64,000 nucleotides of DNA from an uncultured Bacteroidota bacterium (GTDB taxonomy: Bacteria > Bacteroidota > Bacteroidia > Flavobacteriales > Flavobacteriaceae), in NCBI GenBank assembly GCA_902510415.1, contig CABXBH010000003.1, positions 35,522-99,521 on the forward strand, read 5' to 3'. Shown piece after piece: positions 11,167 through 21,382 of this stretch. The first letter of the stretch is position 1; every line of letters begins with the position of its first letter. The position numbers and the translations under genes were made by a program. The notes below the pieces were generated by a model that saw nothing but the letters and a program-made list of their open reading frames with translations, made no database searches and had not been told where the DNA came from.

Positions 11167-13464
11167 ATGAAAAAAGCTGTTATTTTTTATTCGTTATTTT
11201 TTATTTTTTTAATCACAAAAAAAACAATAGCAAGCGAAGATTATGTGAAATATGTAAATCCGTTAATAGGAACCGATACTTCATTTGAACTTTCTAACGG
11301 TAATACATATCCTGCAATTGCAAGACCATGGGGAATGAATTTTTGGACACCTCAGACTGGAAAAATGGGAGATGGATGGGGATACACTTATAAAGCAGAG
11401 CATATAGTTGGGTTTAAGCAGACCCATCAGCCAAGTCCGTGGATAAATGATTATGCTGCATTTTCATTGATGCCTTCTGTTGGAAAATTAGCAGTTCTAG
11501 AAGACGAAAGAAGAGCAAAATTTAATCATGATAATGAGTTAGTAGAACCGCACTTTTATTCGGTAATTCTTGATGAAATTGATACTAAAGTTGAGTTTAC
11601 AGTAACTGAAAGATCTTCGTTTTTTAAATTCCACTTCCCTAAAACTGAAAATGCAAATATTATAATTGATGCATTTTTTAAAAATTCTGAAATAAAAATT
11701 ATTCCAAACGAAAATAAAATAATTGGTATTGCAAAAAATAATTCTGGAGGTGTGCCAGAAAATTTTGCCAATTATTTTGTAATTGAATTCAATCGACCAT
11801 TCAAAAAATCTGGTGTTTGGGATGGAAAAGGTAATATAATTTTAAAAAATCAACTCAAAGGGAAACACGTAGGTGCTTATGTTTCATTTAATACTAATCC
11901 AAATGATGTAATTGAGGTAAAAGTATCGTCTTCTTTTATAAGTCATGAACAAGCTTGGATAAATCTAAAAAGAGAACTTCCTGAAAATAAAAACTTTGAC
12001 GAAATTTTAGCAGAAGGTCGTAAATCGTGGAACGATGAATTGTCAAAAATAAAAGTTGAAACAGAAGATACTCCTTACGGAATTTCAAATAAAACTAAAT
12101 TTTATTCAAGCTTTTATAGAACAATATTATTCCCAAGGCAATTCCATGAATATAATGAAAAAGGTAAGCAAATTCATTACAGCCCATATAATGGAAAAAT
12201 CTTAGCTGGCCCTCTGTACACTGACAATGGATTTTGGGATACGTTTAGAGCTGTATTTCCGTTTTATACAATATTATATCCTGAAAAACTTGGAGAAATA
12301 ATGCAAGGTATTATGGTAAACCCATACAAAGAAAGTGGGTGGTTACCAGAATGGTCAAGTCCAGGACATCGTGATTGTATGATTGGTTCTAACTCAGCTT
12401 CCATTATTGCAGAGGCCTATCTTAAAGGAATAAAAAATTTTGATATAGATACAGCATATAGTGGGATTATCAATAGTTCAGAAAACGAAGGCCCTTTAAG
12501 CTCTGTTGGTAGAAAAGGTGCTTTTGAATATAATAAATTAGGATATATCCCCTTTGATTCTTCAATCAATGAAAACGTAGCTAGGACATTAGAATATGCT
12601 TACAATGACTTTTCAATTTGGAAATTAGCAATTGAATTAGGTCGTCCAAAAACTGAAATAGATTTGTTTGAAAAAAGAGCTAATAATTATAAAAATGTAT
12701 TTGATTCGTCAACAAATTTCATGAGAGGAAAATTGAAAAATGGAAATTTTCAATCTCCTTTTGTTCCTGATGCTTGGGGAGGTGCATTTACGGAAGGAAG
12801 TTCTTGGCATTACACATGGTCTGTTATTCATGACCCACAAGGCCTAATTAATTTAATGGGTAGCAGAGAAGATTTTGTAAAAAAGCTTGATGAAGTATTT
12901 ACATCAGAGCCAACATCAGATTTTTCTTATTATGGATTTAAAATTCATGAAATATTAGAAATGGAATTACTAAACATGGGACAATATGCACATGGTAATC
13001 AACCAATTCAACATGCAATTTATTTTTATAATTATGCTCAAGAACCCTGGAAAACTCAGGAAAAAATAAGATACGTTCTAGATAATCTGTATGGGGATGA
13101 AGCTGATGGTTATTGTGGTGATGAGGATAATGGTCAAACTTCAGCTTGGTTTTTATTTTCCTCTTTAGGATTCTATCCAGTAGCGCCCGTTACAATGGAA
13201 TATATTATTGGTAGCCCACTGTTTAAGCGTGTAGAAATTTCATTACCTAATGGAGAAAAATTTATTATAGATGCGTCACAAAATAATAAAGAAAACATAT
13301 ATGTTAATGATGTTAAGTTTAATGAAATTAGATATAATAAAAATTGGCTACATCATAAAGAATTGATGAAGGGTGGAAGACTAAAATTTAACATGAATAA
13401 AACACCAAATTATGAATGGGGTTCAGCTAAAAATAGTATTCCTTATTCAATGACAAATGAATAA
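11167..13464 (+). CDS. GH92 family alpha-mannosidase (paralog 3)
   Basis: YVNPLIGTDTSFELSNGNTYPAIARPWGMNFWTPQ, DNGFWDTFRAVFPFYT, AHGNQPIQHAIYFYNY, GDEDNGQTSAWFLFSSLGFYPVAP. Confidence 0.95.
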   Translation: MKKAVIFYSLFFIFLITKKTIASEDYVKYVNPLIGTDTSFELSNGNTYPAIARPWGMNFWTPQTGKMGDGWGYTYKAEHIVGFKQTHQPSPWINDYAAFSLMPSVGKLAVLEDERRAKFNHDNELVEPHFYSVILDEIDTKVEFTVTERSSFFKFHFPKTENANIIIDAFFKNSEIKIIPNENKIIGIAKNNSGGVPENFANYFVIEFNRPFKKSGVWDGKGNIILKNQLKGKHVGAYVSFNTNPNDVIEVKVSSSFISHEQAWINLKRELPENKNFDEILAEGRKSWNDELSKIKVETEDTPYGISNKTKFYSSFYRTILFPRQFHEYNEKGKQIHYSPYNGKILAGPLYTDNGFWDTFRAVFPFYTILYPEKLGEIMQGIMVNPYKESGWLPEWSSPGHRDCMIGSNSASIIAEAYLKGIKNFDIDTAYSGIINSSENEGPLSSVGRKGAFEYNKLGYIPFDSSINENVARTLEYAYNDFSIWKLAIELGRPKTEIDLFEKRANNYKNVFDSSTNFMRGKLKNGNFQSPFVPDAWGGAFTEGSSWHYTWSVIHDPQGLINLMGSREDFVKKLDEVFTSEPTSDFSYYGFKIHEILEMELLNMGQYAHGNQPIQHAIYFYNYAQEPWKTQEKIRYVLDNLYGDEADGYCGDEDNGQTSAWFLFSSLGFYPVAPVTMEYIIGSPLFKRVEISLPNGEKFIIDASQNNKENIYVNDVKFNEIRYNKNWLHHKELMKGGRLKFNMNKTPNYEWGSAKNSIPYSMTNE

Positions 13465-13470
13465 AATTGT

Positions 13471-13544
13471 CGGGATGACAGGATTTGAACCTGCGACCCC
13501 ACGGCCCCCAGCCGTGTGCGCTAATCGAACTACGCCACATCCCG
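13471..13544 (-). tRNA. tRNA-Pro (anticodon GGG)
   Basis: Minus strand folds as CGGGATG-TG-GCG...CGC-A-CACGG-CTGGGGG-CCGTG-...-GCAGG-TTCGAAT-CCTGT-CATCCCG; 7-bp acceptor stem closed, anticodon loop CT GGG GG. Confidence 0.95.
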
Positions 13545-13568
13545 CTTTAATGAATTTAAATTATCGTT

Positions 13569-13892
13569 ATGATTAAAAAGTTAAATATAAAAAATTTAGA
13601 ACAACGAGAAATAATGCCCGGGTTTCACGGTAGATTTGTAAACGGAGAAAATATTACATGGGCATTTTGGGAAATAGAAAAAGGCTCATCCATACCAGAC
13701 CATAATCACATACATGAGCAAATCATGCATGTTTTAAGTGGAGATTTTAGCTTTACTATTAATGGAATACCTAGTATATTTACAAAAGGTGATACAATAG
13801 TAATTCCATCAAATACACCACATAGAGGAACTGCTTTGACGGATTGTAAAATAATGGATGTTTTTAGTCCTAAAAGAGAAGAATATATATGA
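13569..13892 (+). CDS. cupin domain protein
   Basis: PDHNHIHEQIMHVLSGDFSFTINGIPSIFTKGDTIVIPSNTPHRGTAL metal-binding cupin motifs. Confidence 0.9.
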   Translation: MIKKLNIKNLEQREIMPGFHGRFVNGENITWAFWEIEKGSSIPDHNHIHEQIMHVLSGDFSFTINGIPSIFTKGDTIVIPSNTPHRGTALTDCKIMDVFSPKREEYI

Positions 13893-14674
13893 AAATAAAT
13901 CTTAAAAGTAAAAAAGCTCTGGTTGGCGGAAGTAGTAAAGGGCTGGGATATGCTGTAGCAAAACAGCTTGCTATATGTGGAGCTCACGTTACATTAGTTT
14001 CTAGAAATGAATCATTATTAAAAAGTAACATTTTAGAGTTGAAAGAACTCACAGGAATTAAACACGATTACTTAGTTGTTGATTATGATAACAATCTAGA
14101 ATACAAAAAAATAATCAATAAGTTTTTTTCTAAAAATTCTGTAGATATTTTGATAAACAACACTCAAGGTCCACCAGCTGGAGACGTATTAAGTGTTAGC
14201 GAAGTAGATTATGAAAATTCATTTAATCTATTATTTCAGAATACTGTAAATACATCAATGGCTGCTATTAGAGGAATGAAAAAAAAAAACTGGGGTAGGA
14301 TAATTAATATGACATCCGTTTCAGTAAAGGAACCATTGGCATATCTGGCACTTTCAAATACGATTAGATCTGCAGTAACAAGTTGGGGGAAAACCTTGTC
14401 AATAGAATCTGGAAAAAATAATATAACAGTTAATAATATTCTAACTGGGTTTTTTAACACTAAAAGACTGAATCAGCTTAATAGTGAAAAGGCAAAAAAA
14501 TTTAATATCAAAATTGAAGATGTATTTAATAAAATGTCTGAAATGGTACCCCTAAAAAGAATTGGTGAACCAGAAGAATTTGGATATTTAGTTGCTTTTT
14601 TATCTTCAGAATTTGCCAATTATATAAACGGGGCAAATATTCCAATCGATGGAGGTTTGCTTAAATCAATGTGA
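13889..14674 (+). CDS. SDR family oxidoreductase
   Basis: N-terminal GGSSKGLGYAVA Rossmann motif and C-terminal LVAFLSSEFANYINGANIPIDGGL; overlaps the upstream cupin gene by 4 nt. Catalytic YxxxK appears altered (SVSVKEPLAYLALSNTIRSA). Confidence 0.9.
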   Translation: MKINLKSKKALVGGSSKGLGYAVAKQLAICGAHVTLVSRNESLLKSNILELKELTGIKHDYLVVDYDNNLEYKKIINKFFSKNSVDILINNTQGPPAGDVLSVSEVDYENSFNLLFQNTVNTSMAAIRGMKKKNWGRIINMTSVSVKEPLAYLALSNTIRSAVTSWGKTLSIESGKNNITVNNILTGFFNTKRLNQLNSEKAKKFNIKIEDVFNKMSEMVPLKRIGEPEEFGYLVAFLSSEFANYINGANIPIDGGLLKSM

Positions 14675-14678
14675 TTTG

Positions 14679-15386
14679 CTATTCCAAAATTACAGTTCTT
14701 TCTGAAGGATTAAATGGAGTATCAATTAAAGATCCTGATGAATCTATTAGTTCAAGTTTAATTTTAATTTCCCCTTTAGGTAATCCCTCTATGTAATAAG
14801 GTGCCCATTCATCAATTATAAATTCACTATCCTGAATTGTAGCTTTTACTTTATTTCCATTAGCTGAAATCTCAGTGTTAATTAAATAAAAGTCAAGTAA
14901 TAATTTTTGTGTGTCAACTCCCTTATAAGTACCTTTTGGTCTACTGTAGAATAGAAATTCATTATTTAGATCAATTTTGTTATCTCCAATTTGGGTTAAA
15001 ATAAAAGCATTAGGGTTTTTAACTGATTCATGATATGATCTAGATAAAAATGCTAATATGACATTATTTTCTTTTTCTAGATTCTTTGTAAAATTATCTT
15101 CATAGTGAGCTGAATAAGGGCCATTATTTACAATAAAATGGATGTGTTGACCTTTTGCAGAATTTGCTAATTGATAATCGAAGTCTTTTAGTGTCTGCAT
15201 CCCAAGTTCATATTGATTCACATTAAAAGAAAATTTATAGCCTCCGTCAATACTTATTGGGTCGTTCATTTTAAGAACTGAATTAGAATATTCAGGAGAT
15301 CCTTCAACCTTAGTGACAGAAATTTTATTAGGATTATTACAAGAAACCAACAAAATGGCAGCGATAAAAAAATATAGTTTATTCAT
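14679..15386 (-). CDS. lipoprotein of unknown function
   Basis: MNKLYFFIAAILLVSCNNPNK lipobox start at 15386 (ORF extends to 15419). Confidence 0.7.
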   Translation of the reverse strand: MNKLYFFIAAILLVSCNNPNKISVTKVEGSPEYSNSVLKMNDPISIDGGYKFSFNVNQYELGMQTLKDFDYQLANSAKGQHIHFIVNNGPYSAHYEDNFTKNLEKENNVILAFLSRSYHESVKNPNAFILTQIGDNKIDLNNEFLFYSRPKGTYKGVDTQKLLLDFYLINTEISANGNKVKATIQDSEFIIDEWAPYYIEGLPKGEIKIKLELIDSSGSLIDTPFNPSERTVILE

Positions 15387-15406
15387 GGTATAATTTAAAA
15401 ATACTA

Positions 15407-15435
15407 AACAAAAAAACACCCCATTTAGAGGTGTT
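15407..15435 (-). terminator. Rho-independent terminator downstream of the 15455-15967 gene
   Basis: Stem aacacc/ggtgtt, with a poly-A run on + strand (U-tract on minus transcript). Confidence 0.65.
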
Positions 15436-15454
15436 GTTTTAAAATTTTAAGAAA

Positions 15455-15967
15455 TTACTCTACCGGAGGAGATCCAGGAGGGGGTGGAGGTAACATCATA
15501 TCATAAACAAAAAATCTGTTAACTAATCCGTCAACAATTTCTGCATCAATCATAGAATTCTTTTTTACCTCTTGTCCATCAACTGTTAAGGTCATGCTAT
15601 GACCAACTACAATCCAAGTTGATCCGCTACCTACAGCTTCATATGGAAGTGCCCAATAAATATCCCACATTGGGTTTTCAGCCTCGAACCATGCAGTGAG
15701 AGCCTCAGCATGCATTTCTTTACCGTTTATTGTGCTTCCATCTGGACCAGCAATTGAAATTTTATCTGTTTCCATAGACATAATCGCTTCCATATCTCTT
15801 TCATTATGAGCTTTTATATAGTTTACCCACACGTCTGTGATATCATCTGACCCCACAACGTATTTCTCACCTTCTGCTCCGGTGAAAAATCCTGCTCCTA
15901 CTTGGTCAGCAGGTGAATTACAAGCTGTAAATGTTACAGCTAAAATTAAAATAAATAGTTTTTTCAT
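15455..15967 (-). CDS. SnoaL/NTF2-like lipoprotein
   Basis: Lipobox MKKLFILILAVTFTAC; NTF2-like pattern (WVNYIKAHNERDMEAIMSMETDKISIAGPDGSTINGKE). Confidence 0.65.
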   Translation of the reverse strand: MKKLFILILAVTFTACNSPADQVGAGFFTGAEGEKYVVGSDDITDVWVNYIKAHNERDMEAIMSMETDKISIAGPDGSTINGKEMHAEALTAWFEAENPMWDIYWALPYEAVGSGSTWIVVGHSMTLTVDGQEVKKNSMIDAEIVDGLVNRFFVYDMMLPPPPPGSPPVE

Positions 15968-15996
15968 AGTTTATAATTTATTGTGTTAGTATTAAT

Positions 15997-16395
15997 TTAT
16001 TCTTTGTTTTCTCTTCCGATTAACTTGTTGAAAGTTTCAACATCAAATTCATTTCCGTATAGTAATGTAGAAAATCTCTGTATCTCGGCAGCAATTTGAA
16101 TTGCAGCTTTAATTTCTTCATCGTTAGCTCCAGCTTTTTTGGCAAATTCAATCTGAGCTGCTATGCAATATTCGCATCTAATTGCGGCTGAAACAGCAAT
16201 AGCAACCAATCTACCTTCTTTGGCATCAATTGGGCTTTCATCAGACCAAAGCATATTAAACTCATCGAAATATTCCGCTGCCTCTTGAGCCATAAATTCA
16301 GGATACATTACATTCCAAGGCGCTTCTTTTTTTTCTTGTTCTTGACTAAAACTAAAGGTCGTAATTAAGAAACATATTAAAGTTAATTTTTTCAT
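15997..16395 (-). CDS. carboxymuconolactone decarboxylase/AhpD-like secreted protein
   Basis: AIRCEYCIAAQIEFAKKAGANDEEIKAAIQIAAEIQ - CxxC AhpD-like motif; start at MKKLTLICFL with signal peptide. Confidence 0.8.
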   Translation of the reverse strand: MKKLTLICFLITTFSFSQEQEKKEAPWNVMYPEFMAQEAAEYFDEFNMLWSDESPIDAKEGRLVAIAVSAAIRCEYCIAAQIEFAKKAGANDEEIKAAIQIAAEIQRFSTLLYGNEFDVETFNKLIGRENKE

Positions 16396-16450
16396 AGTTT
16401 GTATATTAAAAATAAAGAATTTACAATATAGTGAATTAGCTTTTATTTTT

Positions 16451-16480
16451 AACAAAAAAACACCCCATAAAGGGGTGTTT
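16451..16480 (-). terminator. Rho-independent terminator downstream of the FAS1 gene
   Basis: Stem aaacacccc - loop ataaa - ggggtgttt followed (minus strand) by a T-rich run. Confidence 0.85.
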
Positions 16481-16507
16481 CAAATTAAACTGGAAATATT
16501 AAATAGT

Positions 16508-17506
16508 TTACGGTAATACTACAGTATCAATTGCATGTATAATTCCATTATCGGCTTGAACATCAACTAAAATAATATTACTTGTTCTATCATTATTATC
16601 AGTTAATATTCCTTGGCCATTGTCACCGACATTAAATGTCAAATTTCCTCCTCCAGCAGTGCTAAATTCCATGCCGTCAGATAAATTTATAGATAACTGA
16701 TTTGCACCAGCAATTACATGATAAGCTAATACAGCTGATAAAGTTGGTTCGTCTATGTCATTTAAACTACTTAGACCTAGTTCTGAAAGGAGATTTTCAA
16801 ATGCACTATTAACAGGTGCAAATACTGTAAATGGTGAAGATGAAGTTCCTGAAGGTATACTTAATAAACCGACAAAATCTTGTGTAAGATCTTCTCTAGT
16901 TAATGCCTGAACTAAAATATCAAAATTTGGGTCAGCCAAGGCAAATGTTACTACTGAGGGTAATCCAATCACTCCATCAACAATGTGTACAACTCCATTA
17001 CTAGCAATTACATCAGCAGTTGTAACTGATGAAACTCCGTTAAAGGAAACTCCATTATCTGTATTAATGTAGATAGACATATTGGTTTGAGATGCTGAGC
17101 TGATTGCCTGAGTATTTGCATATCCATTGGTCAAAGAGCCTGATTGAACTTCACCACTAATAACATGATTTAATAAAACATTAGTTAATACATCAACAGG
17201 GACATCCTCTAAACTTGAGGCATTTATGCTAGTCAAAAAAGAATCAAATGCATCGTTCGTTGGAGCCAAAACAGTAAATGCGCCAGGTGAACTTAGAGTA
17301 GCATCTAATCCAGTTACTTGTAATGCTGAAACTAATGTACTTAAACTCTCTGTTTGAGAAGCTAAATCAACGATAGAAGAACCCGCACAACAAAGACCAT
17401 CATCATTATCATCACTATCACATGAAATAATAAATAGAGATAAAAATAATATTGGTAAAATTTTAAAATAATTTTTCATAATAAATTTTAATGTTAAAAC
17501 ATTCAA
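16508..17506 (-). CDS. lipoprotein with two fasciclin (FAS1) domains
   Basis: GAFTVLAPTNDAFDSFL..., LLNHVISGEVQSG..., NGVVHIVDGVIGLP, second copy FTVFAPVNSAFENLL...LAYHVIAGANQ...NGIIHAIDTVVLP. Confidence 0.93.
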   Translation of the reverse strand: MNVLTLKFIMKNYFKILPILFLSLFIISCDSDDNDDGLCCAGSSIVDLASQTESLSTLVSALQVTGLDATLSSPGAFTVLAPTNDAFDSFLTSINASSLEDVPVDVLTNVLLNHVISGEVQSGSLTNGYANTQAISSASQTNMSIYINTDNGVSFNGVSSVTTADVIASNGVVHIVDGVIGLPSVVTFALADPNFDILVQALTREDLTQDFVGLLSIPSGTSSSPFTVFAPVNSAFENLLSELGLSSLNDIDEPTLSAVLAYHVIAGANQLSINLSDGMEFSTAGGGNLTFNVGDNGQGILTDNNDRTSNIILVDVQADNGIIHAIDTVVLP

Positions 17507-17562
17507 CAGTCAAATGCCATGCCACAAATTGATATTAATTTTAAGATTATGAAAATTAACTT

Positions 17563-18585
17563 TTAATTAAGATTAATACTATTTCTTATTTGATTTCTAT
17601 TAATCTTGCCATTGTTTTTAGGAAAAGTATCAAGAAGAAAAACTTTTTTTGGAACTTCGTATTTATCAAGTTTTTTAAACGCATCTTTGTAATTTTCTGG
17701 GATATTTTCTTTAAAAACTATAACTACTTCATCACCAAGTTTATCATTGCTTAATGAACTAATTATAAAATCTGAAGAATAGTATTTTGATAATTTTTGT
17801 TCTACAGTTTCAGGATTAATTTTTATTCCTCCAGAATTTATAATAAAATCCTTCCTCCCTAAAAGGATAAATTTATTGCTACTGGTTAAATGAACTACAT
17901 CATTTGTTTGAACAAAATCAATTGAAAGATGACCTGGCTTAATTAATAAACAATTGTTTTTTTCATAAATTTTAATTCCAGGCAATAAAGTGAATTCACT
18001 CTGGTTCTTCGATAGATTTTTTATCGCAATATGAGTAATGGTCTCTGTCATTCCATATGTTTCAAATACATTTGAATCAATAGATAAAATTTTTTCTCTT
18101 AGAGCTTGATTTACAGCGCTTCCACCTACAATTACATTTTTTATTTTTCCAATATATTTTAAAGAGTTTTCTAACTGCATTGGAGTAAGGCCAACAAAAT
18201 CAAAATCATTTTTTAAATTTAAAAGGGGTGTGCTATTAACCGGATATAAATAGATGTCTAAACCTAAAACTAAAGCTCTAACAAGCATCATTTTACCAGC
18301 GATATATTTTATTGGCAAACAATTTATCAATCTATCGCCTGGACTTAGATTAAAGTATTTAGCTGTTAATTTAGCTGACGCAATTAAATCTGTTTTCTTC
18401 AATTTAATTTTTTTTGGTTTCCCCGTAGAACCAGATGTATTCGCGTGTATAAAATCACTCTTATCAAACCAAGAAATCAAGAAATCGTAATAGTCTTTTT
18501 TATCTTTTAACTTATTTAAAAGACTTGATTTAGAATTCGATTCTCCTTCAAATTTGAATTTATTATGTATTAGTATATCTGTCAA
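17563..18585 (-). CDS. menE: o-succinylbenzoate-CoA ligase (AMP-binding), short form
   Basis: TSGSTGKPKKIKLKK P-loop, ETYGMTETITHIAIK, LGRKDFIINSGGIKINPETVEQ; position in men cluster. Confidence 0.88.
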   Translation of the reverse strand: MTDILIHNKFKFEGESNSKSSLLNKLKDKKDYYDFLISWFDKSDFIHANTSGSTGKPKKIKLKKTDLIASAKLTAKYFNLSPGDRLINCLPIKYIAGKMMLVRALVLGLDIYLYPVNSTPLLNLKNDFDFVGLTPMQLENSLKYIGKIKNVIVGGSAVNQALREKILSIDSNVFETYGMTETITHIAIKNLSKNQSEFTLLPGIKIYEKNNCLLIKPGHLSIDFVQTNDVVHLTSSNKFILLGRKDFIINSGGIKINPETVEQKLSKYYSSDFIISSLSNDKLGDEVVIVFKENIPENYKDAFKKLDKYEVPKKVFLLDTFPKNNGKINRNQIRNSINLN

Positions 18586-19621
18586 TTTTGTTTAAAAAAA
18601 AATTTAAATCCCATTTTTTATTTTCATTTAGAAAAATAGTGTCCCTATGAATTTCTAGGGGAGAAATGATATTGTTTTTAAAAAGCATTCCTGTACCTAA
18701 ACCCTGCCTCATATTATTACCTTTTGTATACACCCATTGAGAAATTACATTTAGGCCAACATTACTTTCTAATGCACTTGTAGCCCACCATTTAATGTTT
18801 CTCTTTTCTGCTAAATCTATCCATCGATTTGATTCTTCTATACCACCCAATAAGCTAGGTTTTATAATTAAAAATTGAGGATTAATGGTTTCTAATAAAA
18901 CATCCTTTTCTGAAACTTTAATCAACTCTTCATCTAACGCAATTGGAATTGGGGACATTTGGCATAATTGAGCCATTTCATACCACTGATTGGGTTTTAT
19001 AGGCTGCTCTAAAGAATGAATTGAAAAATTGCTTAATCTCTTGATTTTTTCTAAAGCGTTATCTTTTCTAAATGCGCCATTTGCGTCTAGCCTAATTTCC
19101 AGATCCTTTTCTGAATATTTTTTTCTGATTTTTTTAATCATTTCAAACTCAGATTCAAAATCTAAAGCACCAACCTTTATTTTAATACAGTTAAATCCAT
19201 CATTGATTTTACTCCTTATTTGAGTTTCCATATATTCAATATCACCCATCCAAACCAAACCATTTATTCGAATACTGTCATTGAAATTTGAAAAAGAAGA
19301 ATCAAATAATTTAAAATTTTCATCATAAGTAAGATCCCTCAAAGCAGTTTCTATTGCAAATTTTATCGCTGGATAATCTTCAATTTCTTTATCTTCAATA
19401 ATTTTACCGGATGAAATTTTTTCACAAACTTGTTTAAGCTTTAAATTAATATTTTTAATATTATCTATACTAAGTCCTGGAATTATACTGCACTCACCTA
19501 TTCCAATTTTATTTTCATTTTCGATTAATAAAAACCAACTAGGTTTTTCATTTAAAACATCTCTTGATGTTTTTCCTGGGATTTTAAATTTTAGGTTATG
19601 TTTAAAATAAGATGCTTTCAT
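18563..19621 (-). CDS. menC: o-succinylbenzoate synthase
   Basis: Enolase-superfamily motifs IKIKVGALDFESE, RLDANGAF, LEQPIK, ALDEEL, KPSLLGG; overlaps menE and menA. Confidence 0.9.
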   Translation of the reverse strand: MKASYFKHNLKFKIPGKTSRDVLNEKPSWFLLIENENKIGIGECSIIPGLSIDNIKNINLKLKQVCEKISSGKIIEDKEIEDYPAIKFAIETALRDLTYDENFKLFDSSFSNFNDSIRINGLVWMGDIEYMETQIRSKINDGFNCIKIKVGALDFESEFEMIKKIRKKYSEKDLEIRLDANGAFRKDNALEKIKRLSNFSIHSLEQPIKPNQWYEMAQLCQMSPIPIALDEELIKVSEKDVLLETINPQFLIIKPSLLGGIEESNRWIDLAEKRNIKWWATSALESNVGLNVISQWVYTKGNNMRQGLGTGMLFKNNIISPLEIHRDTIFLNENKKWDLNFFLNKIDRYTNT

Positions 19622-20522
19622 ATGCCAAAAAAATAGAAATTAAAATTGAATATATAAAGGTTGAAATGGCTAGTTGTTTTAATAGAGGTTTAAATTTCTC
19701 TGGAGAAATTGCAAGTCTTACTCTATAAATATGAAAAACTATAGGAAAGATTGCTGCAATAATAAAAAAATATCCAATTGAAATTTCAAAATTTGCTGAC
19801 CATAAAAAAGTTATTAATATTGGAATGGACATTAAAGTATAATGATAAATTTTAGAGTTTTTGAAACCAATTCTAGTTGGGATTGTTTTTTTATTCATTT
19901 TAGAATCGTTTTCTATATCTCTTATATTATTAAGATTCAGTACTCCCACACAAAGCAATCCTAAAGAAATTGCAATAGGCAATAATATAAAATCCAGTTT
20001 GAGGGTATAAAGGAAAGATGAACCCATAACACTAATTAAACCAAAAAAAATAAAAACAAATATATCCCCCAATCCTTTGTATCCATAAGGTGATTTCCCC
20101 ATGGTATATTTAATTGCAGCAGCAACAGAAAAAATGGATAGAATTAAAAAAATAATTAATAAATAATAATTTGTTCCAAAGGAATATTTGATTAAAAAAT
20201 AAGAAAGTGAAACAGAAATAAATATATTAATTAATATTGCTTTTTTTAATTCTGAAGTTGAAATTTCACCCGAGGCAATTGATCTCTTTGGACCAATTCT
20301 ATTATCATCTGTTCCTAAAACTCCGTCACCGTAATCATTCGCAAAATTTGATAAAATCTGATAAGAAATTGCTGTTAGGAGTGCTAGTGTAAATATTATA
20401 ATATCAAATTTTTGTGAAAAAAAAGAGTAAAAAGAACCTATTATAATTCCTGAAATTGACAAGGGTACAGTTTCAAGCCTGGCAGTACCAATCCAGTTTT
20501 TTAATTTCTTTTTTGAATTCAT
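19602..20522 (-). CDS. menA: 1,4-dihydroxy-2-naphthoate octaprenyltransferase
   Basis: UbiA-type NDYGDGVLGTDDNRIGPKRSIASGEIS and NNIRDIENDSKMNKKTIPTRIG; multi-TM; men cluster. Confidence 0.93.
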   Translation of the reverse strand: MNSKKKLKNWIGTARLETVPLSISGIIIGSFYSFFSQKFDIIIFTLALLTAISYQILSNFANDYGDGVLGTDDNRIGPKRSIASGEISTSELKKAILINIFISVSLSYFLIKYSFGTNYYLLIIFLILSIFSVAAAIKYTMGKSPYGYKGLGDIFVFIFFGLISVMGSSFLYTLKLDFILLPIAISLGLLCVGVLNLNNIRDIENDSKMNKKTIPTRIGFKNSKIYHYTLMSIPILITFLWSANFEISIGYFFIIAAIFPIVFHIYRVRLAISPEKFKPLLKQLAISTFIYSILISIFLAYESILF

Positions 20523-20546
20523 TTTCTGATAAAATGATTTATATAT

Positions 20547-21365
20547 TTACGGAAATTTAGGATATTTTTTAAAGTTTGGGTCTCTCTTTTCTAAAAATGC
20601 TTCCTTGCCTTCTTGTGCTTCTTCGGTCAGATAATATAATAATGTTGCATCCCCCGCTAATTGCATTAAACCGTGTTGCCCGTCAAGCTCGGCATTTAGG
20701 CTTCTTTTAATCATTCTCAAAGCTAAAGGACTTCTTTTTTGCATAATTAAACACCATTCTAAAACTGTTTCTTCTAATCTTTCTAAAGGCACTACTTTGT
20801 TAACCATACCCATTTCAAATGCTTCTTTTGCAGAATATTGCTTACATAGGAACCATATCTCTCTAGCTTTTTTCTGACCTACGTGTCTTGCTAAATAAGA
20901 CGACCCAAAGCCTCCGTCAAAACTACCAACCTTAGGTCCTGTTTGGCCAAATATTGCATTTTCACTTGCGATAGTTAAATCACAGACGACATGTAAAACA
21001 TGACCGCCACCAATAGCATATCCATTAACCATCGCTATGACCGGCTTGGGTAATTCCCTTATCCTTTTATGTAAATCTAGCACGTTTAATCTTGGCACAC
21101 CGTCGTCCCCAATATAACCACCAGTGCCTTTAACATTCTGGTCACCTCCACTACAAAAAGCTTTATCCCCAATTCCAGTAATAATTACAATATCTATATC
21201 GTTTCTCTCCCTACAAATTTCAAATGCATCAAGCATTTCAATATTAGTCTCAGGTCGGAAAGCGTTATAAACTTTAGGTCTATTAATTGTAACTTTTGCA
21301 ACTCCATTATAAAAGTCAAAATTTATATCAGTGTATTTCTTTATTGTAGTCCAGGATACTTTCAT
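20547..21365 (-). CDS. menB: 1,4-dihydroxy-2-naphthoyl-CoA synthase
   Basis: Crotonase fold, [85 protein letters not shown]. Confidence 0.97.
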   Translation of the reverse strand: MKVSWTTIKKYTDINFDFYNGVAKVTINRPKVYNAFRPETNIEMLDAFEICRERNDIDIVIITGIGDKAFCSGGDQNVKGTGGYIGDDGVPRLNVLDLHKRIRELPKPVIAMVNGYAIGGGHVLHVVCDLTIASENAIFGQTGPKVGSFDGGFGSSYLARHVGQKKAREIWFLCKQYSAKEAFEMGMVNKVVPLERLEETVLEWCLIMQKRSPLALRMIKRSLNAELDGQHGLMQLAGDATLLYYLTEEAQEGKEAFLEKRDPNFKKYPKFP

Positions 21366-21382
21366 CTTAATTTTTTATGTGT

